Of a DNA stretch of 64,000 bases, positions 31,255 through 41,072 are shown piece by piece. The stretch lies in the NCBI GenBank assembly GCA_024336345.1, contig JANFOG010000015.1:310001-374000 (forward strand), written 5' to 3'. Position 1 is the first letter of the stretch, and each line of letters opens with the position of its first letter. A program made the translations under genes and the position numbers. A model generated the notes under the pieces. That model was not told the origin of the DNA, made no database searches, and saw only the letters and a list, made by a program, of their open reading frames with translations. The stretch comes from Mariannaea sp. PMI_226 (lineage: Eukaryota > Ascomycota > Sordariomycetes > Hypocreales > Nectriaceae).

Positions 31255-32799
31255 ATGACTGAAGCAACAGAAAAAGACGGCAGTGGAGGACCTCCCGAGT
31301 CACCTGTGGAGAAGCCCAAGGCCGCTCACACACCAGCTGTCAACCTGGGAGATGCTGATGCTGCCCTTGAGCTACTTCGGGAGACTGGGTTGGCCACGCA
31401 ACTGGATCCTGAGCGTAACAAGAAACTCATCTGGCGAATCGACCTCCATATTATGCCTCTCATCTGCATCGTTTACTTCCTCCAATACATTGACAAAACC
31501 GCCGTGTCCTACGCGAGCGTGACAGGAATCATCCCGGCGACAGGCCTCAAAGGAAACGAGTTCAACTGGGTTGCTTCCATCTTCTTCTTTGGACAGCTGG
31601 CCTTTGAGTTCCCTACGATTCGCCTGCTTCAGCTCTTTCCCCTGGCCAAGTACGTCTCTGTCAATGTCACTTTGTGGGGAATGACGCTGGCCTGTATGGC
31701 TGCTTGCAAAAACTATTCCGGCCTGTTGGCTTGTCGATTCTTCTTGGGGACTCTTGAGGCAGCAATTGTGCCCGCGTGGGTCCTATTCACATCACAGTGG
31801 TACACAAAGGAGGAGCAGGCGTTTCGCGTGGGCATCTGGTTCTCCGTGTGTGGTGCTGCCCAGATGTTTGGCGGCTACTTTGCTTACGGAGTGTCAAAGC
31901 ATGTCGGAGGCGACCCCGATGCCGTCTTGCAGGGTTGGCAAGTCATATTCTTATTTCTGGGCCTCTTGACTACGTGCGTCGGCATCTCGTTCTGGTTCAT
32001 CATGCCCAGCTCTCCAGCCGTGGCGGGGTTCCTCACCAAGGAGGAAAAGGGCCTTCACCTGCAGAGGATCCGGCACAATGAGCAAGGCATCGGGTCACAG
32101 TCATTTAAATGGAATCAGGTACAGGAAGCATTGACAGATGTCATGACATGGCTGTATGCCTTTTGGATTTTTGCAGCCAATGTCCCCAACTCCATCGCGA
32201 CGAGCTTTGGCAACATCCTGGTCAAGGGTATGGGCTACACTAGTCAGGAATCCTTGCTGCTGGTGACGCCGCTGGGGGCCTGGGAGATTGTTGCACTCGT
32301 CGGCTTGACGTACGGAGCCATGAAAACCAGGCAACGCTTGTACTTTTGTATTCTTGGCCATATACCAGCCATTATCGGGGCCATTCTAATGGCGACGACG
32401 GAAAAGGTTCCCGCGCTGGTGGGCTACTACACTACCGGAGGCATCCCCATCGGCTGGACTACTATTCTCGGACTACAGAGCTCCAATGTGGCCGGTTCTA
32501 CCAAGAAGATTACGGTGGCCTGCATCGGCACCATCTCCTACACGGTGGGCAATATCATCTCACCTCATACGTTCCAGGCCCGGGATGCACCCAGATATCT
32601 GCCTGCAAAGATTTCCATTTGCATCATTTATTTTCTCATCACGGTGGACCTGCTAGTCATGCGGTGGGTGTTTGTCCGCAGAAATCAGCAGAGGGACAAG
32701 GAAAAGGCGGAAAAGGGGGACTCGTATCAAGTTGAAGAGAATCACGAGTTTTTTGATCTTACGGATTTGCAGAACCGCGAGTTTCGCTATGAGGTTTAG
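31255..32799 (+). CDS. MFS transporter, allantoate permease/Dal5 (anion:cation symporter) family
   Basis: Single exon, 514 residues. A hydrophilic N-tail of about 55 residues precedes twelve predicted helices. Signatures of the ACS/Dal5 group include NKKLIWRIDLHIMPLICIVYFLQYIDKTAVSYAS, the region ACRFFLGTLEAAIVPAWVLFTSQWYTKEEQ between helices 4 and 6, and NVAGSTKKITVACIGTISYTVGNIISPHTFQARDAPRY in the second half. Substrates in this family are small anions such as allantoate, ureidosuccinate, nicotinate, biotin or pantothenate, or peptides; here unknown. It is in the plasma membrane by family. It follows the regulator on the same strand and precedes the HAD-terpene-cyclase gene. Confidence 0.93.
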   Translation: MTEATEKDGSGGPPESPVEKPKAAHTPAVNLGDADAALELLRETGLATQLDPERNKKLIWRIDLHIMPLICIVYFLQYIDKTAVSYASVTGIIPATGLKGNEFNWVASIFFFGQLAFEFPTIRLLQLFPLAKYVSVNVTLWGMTLACMAACKNYSGLLACRFFLGTLEAAIVPAWVLFTSQWYTKEEQAFRVGIWFSVCGAAQMFGGYFAYGVSKHVGGDPDAVLQGWQVIFLFLGLLTTCVGISFWFIMPSSPAVAGFLTKEEKGLHLQRIRHNEQGIGSQSFKWNQVQEALTDVMTWLYAFWIFAANVPNSIATSFGNILVKGMGYTSQESLLLVTPLGAWEIVALVGLTYGAMKTRQRLYFCILGHIPAIIGAILMATTEKVPALVGYYTTGGIPIGWTTILGLQSSNVAGSTKKITVACIGTISYTVGNIISPHTFQARDAPRYLPAKISICIIYFLITVDLLVMRWVFVRRNQQRDKEKAEKGDSYQVEENHEFFDLTDLQNREFRYEV

Positions 32800-35563
32800 C
32801 GTTAATATACCTAGAAGCTTATGTATATAGTCTTATGCTTTCTACCATGGTTACTAAGCTATAGATAACACTTGTTGATATTCAATCTATCTATTTTCTG
32901 TTCCGTTCAACTTCAACACCCTCAGATATCAGTCCCTGTCTTGTAGCTGACATAGAAGCCATTGGCTTACAAGGCACCAAACTAGAGCGACCGGCATTCC
33001 CATCACTAAATAGTGGCTAATTACTTTTTCGAATACATCGTTTTGATAGAAGATGTCATGTTATCTTCTTGGGGATCACAAAAAGAGAAGAAATCTGGCG
33101 GACACAAACCAGCGTTTGATGTCTGCCCACCGTTTCCATCATTTCCCTGTTGAGGTAGGCTACTGGACTCGGATTGGCCCATGGGCTATCGCTACGTGTT
33201 AGCCTTATTCTAATTCATTCAATGGGTTATTATTATTTTCTTTTACCTTGTTTCCGTGACCTGACTGCCTGTTTTCAGAATTGTCACTCTTGTCCACTAG
33301 CCAAGTCAGCCGTGCCTTGGGTTCAAGTAGACTGGGAAACATACTTGCAAGAGACTGAAGTTGTAGAGAAAGAGAATGAAGTGTTATAGCTGTTTCCTTG
33401 GCTGTTTCCTTGGTTTTTTCTTGGTCTCTGGTGGAACAATCAGAGCGACTGCTGTTTGCCATGGGCTTCGGAGAGAACCAATGGATCTCAGAATCGACTT
33501 TGAAATTATTTGCTTAGACACACACACACACACACAAGGCAAGATGATTCTCTTTTAAATCTATTTCTCGAGTACAGGATGAAATACCCATCGCCGGTTC
33601 CCTCAGCTGGCAGGTTGGTCCAGCGCCGAACTAAAGCATCATACGGCTATGACAATAACTCAGCCATTCACCAATCAACTTGTTCCGCTGGCCAAGTTCC
33701 AATAGCCACATAATATTGCATTACTCAGAATTGCCTAAGAAAGAAGCGAACTGCGAGGAGCCGAGGGTATTCTTCTTACTAGACTTGTCCATAGGACGGG
33801 GGTAGATTGGTGTTGGCAGGGCGCACATTCTATACGCAACGTTCAATCAGCAATATCCTGTAGCAATCTAGGGATAACAAAAATTATCAGCAACACCAAA
33901 CTATAAGCAACATCATTCTGCGAGCAGCCGAGGCACGTCAAAGTCCAGTGGCAAATAGTCTAGGCCCTATTGCGGCCAATCAGTGGAGAGAGGACAGGGG
34001 GTATTGTTCTGGACTTGTGGCTGAGCGAGTAGGGCGAAGTTTGATAGGGCTTCAGCTCAACTTTGTCTTACATGCGCCGTAGTATTATGTGTATGACTAG
34101 GGCGAAATCAAATCTCAGCTAGGGGCACAAATATGGACAGAAATAATACTATATGCACTAGTAGTGACAGAGTAGTAAGGCCCTCTTTTTTTTTTTCAAT
34201 TGTTGTGATATTCACCTCTCCATAGTTAACCGCAACCCGTCAACCCGGATCCCAGTGGAGAATATGATCTGTAATACATACAATAGAGAGAGGATTGGAT
34301 TCTTTTTCTTCTCGTGAGCCCGTTAGTATTGGATTGGTGTCATTCCCGGTTATTTACGCAGGGAAGATGGAAGGATATGGCCCCAGGGCTGGTTATTTTT
34401 ATATATTTAATATAGAAATTGAGTTTTATTATTTTTATATATTGTCAGCCCGACATGTCAATCTTGAAAGTGCCAAAAAGGAACAAGTAAATCTCCATTC
34501 CAATTGGCCTCGTGAGCAAAACAGGCTGATTCAGGGGGCCACGAGTCTCCAAGCTGACCACGCTTCCGTTTATCCGCTGACTCTCCTTCTCTGAGACAAT
34601 CCTTTTTCTTTTTTTCAATAAAGCATTCCGGTGTTTACAATGCTTTGAATCAGAGAACCATCCCATGACTGAGTCGGCGAGTGCATACAGGCGGGCGTGC
34701 CCGGAATGCCGCGAGTCAAGAAATGGAAGAGCTAGTGTTACTTATAAAGGGCGGCGGCGTATGGGACTTTAGTCGACACTAAAATGTTCGTTTGCGTGGA
34801 GCCACAATTTCACTTATGGAATTTTAGTGTATTCGCTTCAAGTGTGTCTCATCTATAGCGTGGAACATTCGGTCGTTCCATGGACTGGTTCATGGTTTAC
34901 GGATGAGACACCACTATGAGTGCATCTGGCGATGGAGTTGGGGAAACTGACTGATGGAGCCTTCCCTCCGTACTTGGGCCACCTTGACCGATTTATTGAG
35001 ACGTTGTCTAGCTGGGCTGGTTGAACCAGTGGAAATAAAATAACTTGGCGATATGACCTCGCTTGCCTCTCTCCTCCCTGGCACAAAACGTCAAAGGATT
35101 AAAATGTTCAAAAGAACCATACAACCCTGTTCAAATTTACTCCACTGCGCACCTAAGCTTTTCGGCTCTTCTTTACACACAAAAGAGAGAGCCCTGTCCT
35201 AGGTTAGAAGGCAAATGTGTCAGACAAAGGCTTGTAGCATCAGGCCTACTGGTGGATTTTTTTTTTTTTCGCAGTGATAACAATGATGAAACAGTTCTTC
35301 TAGACTAAAAGACGATCCAATCTGACTGTGCGGTCCAAAAATGGACATGGTCATGTCTTGAGTTTTTGTCTTGGGGAATTTTGTGCTTGATATCATCTCG
35401 TTTGAGACATCTGAGGGCCGGCTGCCGTTTGCCTGGAACTCCTTGCCAAACACGACAGAAATAAATAGACCAAAGGAAGAAACATTCTCAAACTTGATCC
35501 AGTCAGTCACGGTCACCAATCGTCCAATATCTCTCCCCCCCCTCCCCCCTATCTCTTGCAATC
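32800..35563. other. Gene-free region of about 2.8 kb
   Basis: No credible coding sequence on either strand. There is A/T-rich simple sequence at 34395-34442 (TTATTTTTATATAT twice), a CA repeat at 33520-33536 and an imperfect inverted repeat (AGTGTGTCTCATC at about 34839 against GATGAGACACCACT at about 34902). A polypyrimidine CTCTCCCCCCCCTCCCCCC leader lies at 35530-35549, just before the HAD-cyclase ATG. Confidence 0.5.
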
Positions 35564-37245
35564 ATGGCGCCGCTACCAGTGACCACAATCATCCTGGACA
35601 TTGGTGATGTGATCTGTAGTTGGGTCCCTCCTACGACATGTCCAATCACCCCTAAGTTGTTTGGCCAGCTCCGAAACACGCCGACTTGGTACGAGTACAA
35701 CTGTGGCCGAATTGACGAGAAAGAATGCTACTCGCAATTGGCAGCGCATGCTGGTGTTTCTACCGCAGACATAGCGAACACAATCAAGATGGCAAGAAAG
35801 TCTCAAGCCCAAAATGATGAGCTGGTCTCGACAGTCCGCCAGATCAGAGAGCAGCACCCTGGCTTGCGAGTGTACGCCATGTCCAACATCCCTCGCCCGG
35901 AGTGGGAGATACTTAAGGCAAATGAGAATTTTGATTGGAAAATATTCGACGACGTTTTTCTCTCCTGTGAAGCCGGCATGTGCAAACCAGAGTTGCGCTT
36001 CTATCGGCACGTCCTGGAGTCTACCAAAACTTCGCCTTCTCGTGTAGTTTTTGTCGACGATAAGCTGGACAATGTTGTTGCTGCTCAATCTTTCGGCTTT
36101 TGGGAGACCATCATCTTTGACAAGACGGAGACTGTGATACGCAAGCTCCTCAATGCCGTCGGCAACCCAGCGCAGAGAGGCCGGGACTGGCTGAAGAGTC
36201 AGGCGAAGAAGCTGTACTCTGAGACGAGCAATGGAGCGGCTTTTTATGACAACTTTTCACAACTCCTTATTTACGAGGTGATGAAAGACATGTGAGTGGC
36301 CTCAATTTTCGTTCGGGGATTGTCTTTTATGTAGCATAACACCAGGTTGATTGATATTGACCTTTTTTGCTAGAAACCTCCTCCTTTTGGACCCTCCAAA
36401 CCGTACTTGGCAATATTTTGTTGGTGCGTTTCACTATCACTCACTCTATAACACCAGTCTTGCAGAACTGACTTTTATGGTAGCGAATGGACCGGAAATT
36501 CCTGGGATGGCTGGGCCACCGGCTGTACTACCTCCGGATGACCTCGACACAACATCGTACGCACTAAGGCTTTTGCATCATGAAGAAAGCGCAGTGCATT
36601 CTTCGCTGGATCAGATGGTTTCTCCTAGCTGCACAACTCCCGATGGGATTGTCAAGGTATGTTATATTATAGTCTAACCCAACTCATAATCTTATTTTAG
36701 TCGACTCACTAAAAGAAACCGTCACGTATAATTTGCAGGTATTTTTCAACAAGCCTGAAGATCGTGTTGAGCCTACAGTCTGCATTAACGTTGTCCGAGT
36801 GTTTTACTCATACGGGCGTGGCAATCAGCTAGAACTGCAGGCGACCAAGGATTGGATTCATGATGTGCTCTTTTACCGTGGATATCTCAAGGGCACGCGG
36901 TACTACCCAAGTCCAGACGTGTTTCTCTACTTTTTTGCTCAGCTCCTGCACGAGAACCCAGTCTCGGATCTCTCGCGCTGGCTGCCACTATTTAGGGAGC
37001 GGCTGATCGAGCGCGTGAACTGCGAAGGGGATTCGATGAGCCTTGCCATGCGAGTGCTGGCTTGTGAGCTTGTGGGGCTGTCCAACAAGACTGATTTGCG
37101 ACGACTGCTAGACTTGCAGGAGGAGGATGGCTCCTTTGGTCTTGGCTGGTTGTGTCGCTACGGAAAGTCGGGAATCATGATTGGAAGCAGGGGGTTGACA
37201 ACGGCGGTCGCAATCTCTGCCATTGAAGGGTCAAAGAGGGGTTGA
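35564..37245 (+). CDS. HAD-like domain fused to class II terpene cyclase domain (AstC/DrtB-type sesquiterpene synthase), three exons, 505 aa
   Basis: Exons 35564-36291, 36374-36656 and 36739-37245 join in phase to 506 codons with stop. Residues 1 to about 215 are a HAD fold: nucleophile loop LDIGDVI (Asp12), motif II Ser107-Asn108 in AMSNIP, motif III Lys141 in GMCKPELRFY and motif IV Asp165-Asp166 in VVFVDDKLDN. From about 240 on is a beta-type class II terpene-cyclase domain whose acid motif DxDTTS is intact as Asp299-Leu-Asp301-Thr-Thr-Ser304; a QEEDGSFG repeat-like motif occurs near the end. This two-domain order is that of fungal AstC and DrtB, which cyclise farnesyl diphosphate by protonation to drimanyl- or albicanyl-type products, the HAD part possibly removing phosphate. 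Cytosolic by prediction. It is convergent with the FMO-membrane fusion gene. Confidence 0.88.
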
Positions 37246-38303
37246 GGTCATGTGTTTGGAGGGCGAGGCCAAATGGAGCAATTTTTGGAGGGGAAATTTC
37301 CATCTAAGCGGTCCAAATATATCCAATAGATGTAAAATGGCCCATCTTAGTCTGGACTCGGTCGAACGAAATAAAAGAAGATTTGCTTTCTGATATGGCT
37401 GAATGCGCAAAACACGTCTGGACGTCGTATCATCTTGGAGGTCTGCCATCTGAATGGTAATCTTCAGCACTGTGCGCCTTGATGAGCTGGATTATTGAAA
37501 AATAGAAAAAACAATATGAAGGTAGATAAAGTCTCTACCGATTTGAATATATACGTTTTCTATATACGCTTGTTGCTGGATATTCAGTCACCCGCTCTGG
37601 CCGTGTGCCGCTCAAAATAGCATCCGACGCCACCACCATCCACCCCCCCTCCTCTCACCGTGCGTCACCGCTCATTGACCTGTACCTGCTTTAAACACTT
37701 GTGCATATGGATCTACCAGGTAAAGGGGTACGAGGCTGTTTTAATGGCTGATCACTGGGCCGATGATGCAACCGGCCCGCTGAAACAATCAACCCCCTTG
37801 CAGCTATTTGATGCAAGGGGTCACACAACTTCAAGAGTAGCGGTAGTTTGCATCGGTAGCAGAATTGTTCAGTCTTGAGGCATGAAGATCTTAGAGTCTC
37901 GGGCCGCTGAGAGAGAGAATCTGGTACGAGAGGCATTAATCACTTCCGGTATCATCGGCAGAATACTTGTTAATATCATGCGTCACCCTATTCCATGTAA
38001 GTAAGGTCCAGTTGCCTGCTTCCCCAACCAAATTGTCAAGCCACAATCATCACTATACGGTAGTCTACATGGCTAGTCAGCTGTCGATATAAGATGGTCA
38101 CCGCAATCTACTAGTGTATCAATTGACGTAATAACCGCTTTAATAATTCTCCAACGTATTTGGAGAGATACCAGGGCTCCGGAATGAGGGTTTTGTGGCA
38201 CTAATCTACCAACCAGATGACAAAAGAACTTGAAGGCTTGATTTTGTAGACTCTTTTACTTACACTTATCATACAGTATTTTGTCAATCTCATTTCATCT
38301 CCC
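37246..38303. other. Intergenic between the two convergent terpenoid-type genes
   Basis: About 1.06 kb with no gene. Both genes end toward it, so it should contain two 3' UTRs and terminators; A/T-rich sequence with AATAAA-like strings (AAATAAAAGAAG near 37369) is seen. Confidence 0.45.
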
Positions 38304-41072
38304 TCAGTCCTCGAGGTTAGCAAGCACACCCTCTCGCCACCGCCAGGCGGCAACATATACAGCTCCTGGCCCGACCAGGGTCTGACCCACGGCAATGCTC
38401 AAGGCCGCTTGCCCGGCCTGCTTCGTATCTATGTATCCCTGACGCCTCAGTTCCCATACCTGAAAGAGTAGATATACCAGAAGCGAAGCAGCATAATAAA
38501 TAGCCTCCTGTTGGAGCCAGAGCCCAGATATGGTCGATGTAGCCCAGCTTACCCAGCAGGAAATATCCGTGAAACCAGCACAACTTGAGTGGCCCGTCTT
38601 CAGGGCGTAGATCATGGAAGCGACGTGAACTGAACTGCATATCGCCAAGACGAGGCCATAACACTGCATCAAAGGCTGTAAATCTTTTTTGCCATAATTC
38701 TTCAATGATCGTGCGGCTAAATCGCTAGGTGATTCCAACTTTGACACACGAGACTGGTGAACTTGGACTAGCCGCACCGTACCAGCAACGAGCAGCACAC
38801 CACACATCAGCGTGGCCGTCCATAGGTGGAGGAGGATGCCTCCTCGCTGCTGGCCTTGTTGCCACCATAGATTGGTCGAGTGTGCCAAGCCGCCAATGGC
38901 ATTAGGTAGAATCGCTGCAACAGAAATGGCTGGCATAAAAGTCGCGGCAACATCACTCTGTATGCCTCTACCGACAATACTGTTGTCGCCAAGGACGGCG
39001 TTGAGGAGAAAGTACACCGGGGGAACGCTCACAACGCCGCCCATGAGCGACCAGGTCACAGCAAAGACAGCAGCCCTATATGCAGAACATTAGCTGAAGT
39101 CTTCTCACTTTTTAATCATTTACAAAAGGGGGGGGGGGGGGGGGTTGGTGACGGACATGAAGAGTGGGATGCTAGCTGAATTCCCTCGACGGTTTGCATC
39201 CAAAGGCCAGATGAGAGCTGGTGCGAGAAGGAACGGCAAAGATTTAATAGCCATCTCCTGTACAGCCAGCCAACTTTCTTCGCTGCCAGCGGCCGTCTTC
39301 CAAGCACCCAGGCTGTCCGCTTGTCTTTCGCCGGATGTCATGCTGTGATAAGCCAATACACAGAGTAGTGCGGCTGTAAGCGCCATTAAGCCACCGCTCG
39401 TCAAGGTAGAGGTAACGGGTTTAGCAGGAAGTTCATCAGTGTAAGGCACTGTATGCAGACGTTTTGGCATGGGTAGCATTTCCAACCGCGGTGCATCAGC
39501 ATACGGCTGTGAGATGGTACCAATCATGCCCTCTAGCCCCCCAGCTCGGATGATGCGAAAGACGAGGTGAGAAAAGGGTAGATTCTCGAAGCCGAAGATA
39601 GCTTGCGCCAAATGACCACTCTGGACCAGGACAGAGGCACGAGGGAGACACTGTGCCTGAGTCTCGGCAAAGGCTTTCTCGACGTCTAGGGAGGTTAATA
39701 AACCAGACTTCAATTCTCCTGATGGCGTGATGTGCGGTTTCATCTGACGGAGCAGAGCATTAACCAGTACAGCACCGTCTTCGATAGCGCAGTTGCCTCC
39801 CTGCCCACTCAATGGTGATTGCTACAAAGAAAGAAGCATGAGCAATCGCAAAATAGAAGAAAAGCAGAATCAAAAGAGGGGGGTGACTAAAGGATCGAAA
39901 GAAAAAAAATCAACTCACCTTGTGCGCAGCATCACCAATCGTCATGATGCGCCTGAAGTGCCATCGCTTGTAAACATGCTCATGCAGAGGCGTAAGAACA
40001 CTAAACTGTTTTCGCTTATATACATCTCCAAATGTAGCAGTGGGAGTGAGTCTGTCATTTGAGCGTCTTTCTACAAAGCTCTGTTCATCTTCTTTGGTGT
40101 AGCGAGGAACGTGTGAGCCCCGGGTAACGCCCCCTTCCATCTTTTCGGTGGCGATGAAGAAGACTCTCCCTCTTGGGGCGGTAACGACCAGGTGGGAAAA
40201 GTTTTTACCAGCAACAAAATCCGTGTGGATATCACTTCCAGGCACATACTCTGATACTCCGAAGAGACACTTATAGTAGGCGGGAACCTCTATTTTAGAT
40301 TCAAAAATTAGCCAAGTCATCATCGATATTTTGGCCCGCCAACGTGGAGGTAGTATGGGAATGTAAAAGGTAGACAGAGGGACGGCTGGACATACGTGAC
40401 TCTTCCTCAAGGTCGAAATATTCTGGGTTGCTCTCATTGGCAATTCTTCTCATTTCTGCTCTGACCTTGCTGTGAGCGCCATCGGCACCGACGAGGACAT
40501 GGCCAGAGACGGTATCGCCATCTACCGTCTGGACTTGGACACCATCTTCGGTCGTTGTGACTTGAAGAACTCGCTTTTGAAGCAAAACACGTTCCTTGTG
40601 TTCCAGAGAGTCATATAGCGTCTGCTGTACTTTCTGGCGGTCTGTTACGACCAAGGGATACCCATAACTATAAATGTGAAAAGACTTTCCATATCAGCGT
40701 CTAATTCAGAGGTTTCCCCTCTCCCCGGTCAAGTTTCAACATATGTTGGGGGCCATAGACATACCGTCTTTTCATATGCTCTTTCATGGCATAAATCTTT
40801 TGCAAACAATGACCTCCAGGCCAACGCGTGACTTCGGGGACAGCCATCAGGTTAAGGTCCCAGCCTTTCAGGATATCCTCATAGCAACCGAGCTGGTCGA
40901 GTATACGCAGGCCATTAGGATGAAGTGCAATACTGGCGCCAACTTGCGGCGCAATTTGTGAGTATGCCTCGAGCAAGATGTAGTCAATGTTTGCTTTCTC
41001 CAACATGTTGGCTAAGGCTAGGCCGGCTATGCCGCCACCGGCAATGATGACTCTTAAACCAGTATCTGACAT
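38304..41072 (-). CDS. PaxM-like FAD-dependent monooxygenase fused to a polytopic membrane domain, five exons, 795 aa
   Basis: Exons 40765-41072, 40396-40667, 39919-40289, 39157-39821 and 38304-39075 (minus) join in phase to 796 codons with stop. The splices restore [28 protein letters not shown] and [16 protein letters not shown]. The N-terminal 430 residues are a group A flavin monooxygenase: GGGIAG at 12-17, GADGAH at 163-168, GDAAHK at 312-317. After a linker, residues about 458-795 contain around eight hydrophobic helices. FMOs of this PaxM/AusM/Pyr5 group epoxidise prenyl chains in fungal meroterpenoid pathways, where a separate small membrane cyclase then acts; here a membrane domain is covalently attached. 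Whether it is a cyclase is not shown. Intron 4 contains a 17-G/C run and has a phase-compatible alternative donor adding 11 residues (SVTNPPPPP type). Confidence 0.85.
39128..39144. repeat. Poly-G run of 17 (C on coding strand) at an intron of the FMO gene
   Basis: The homopolymer lies between two alternative donors, GTCCGT and GTAAAT, of intron 4. I place it in the intron; if the GTAAAT donor is used it would code for a proline run. Confidence 0.9.

Noticed and set aside
34838..34915. Imperfect inverted repeat that could bound a MITE
   Set aside because: Arms are 13 bp with a one-base insertion and there is no target-site duplication or recognisable element body.
35564..36295. Stand-alone HAD hydrolase gene ending at 36295
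   Set aside because: A GTGAGT donor overlaps the apparent stop and the next exon continues in phase into the terpene-cyclase domain, so it is one fused gene.
39120..39812. FMO gene treated as three separate small genes
   Set aside because: All four introns keep phase and restore conserved FMO strings; separate genes would lack starts and complete domains.
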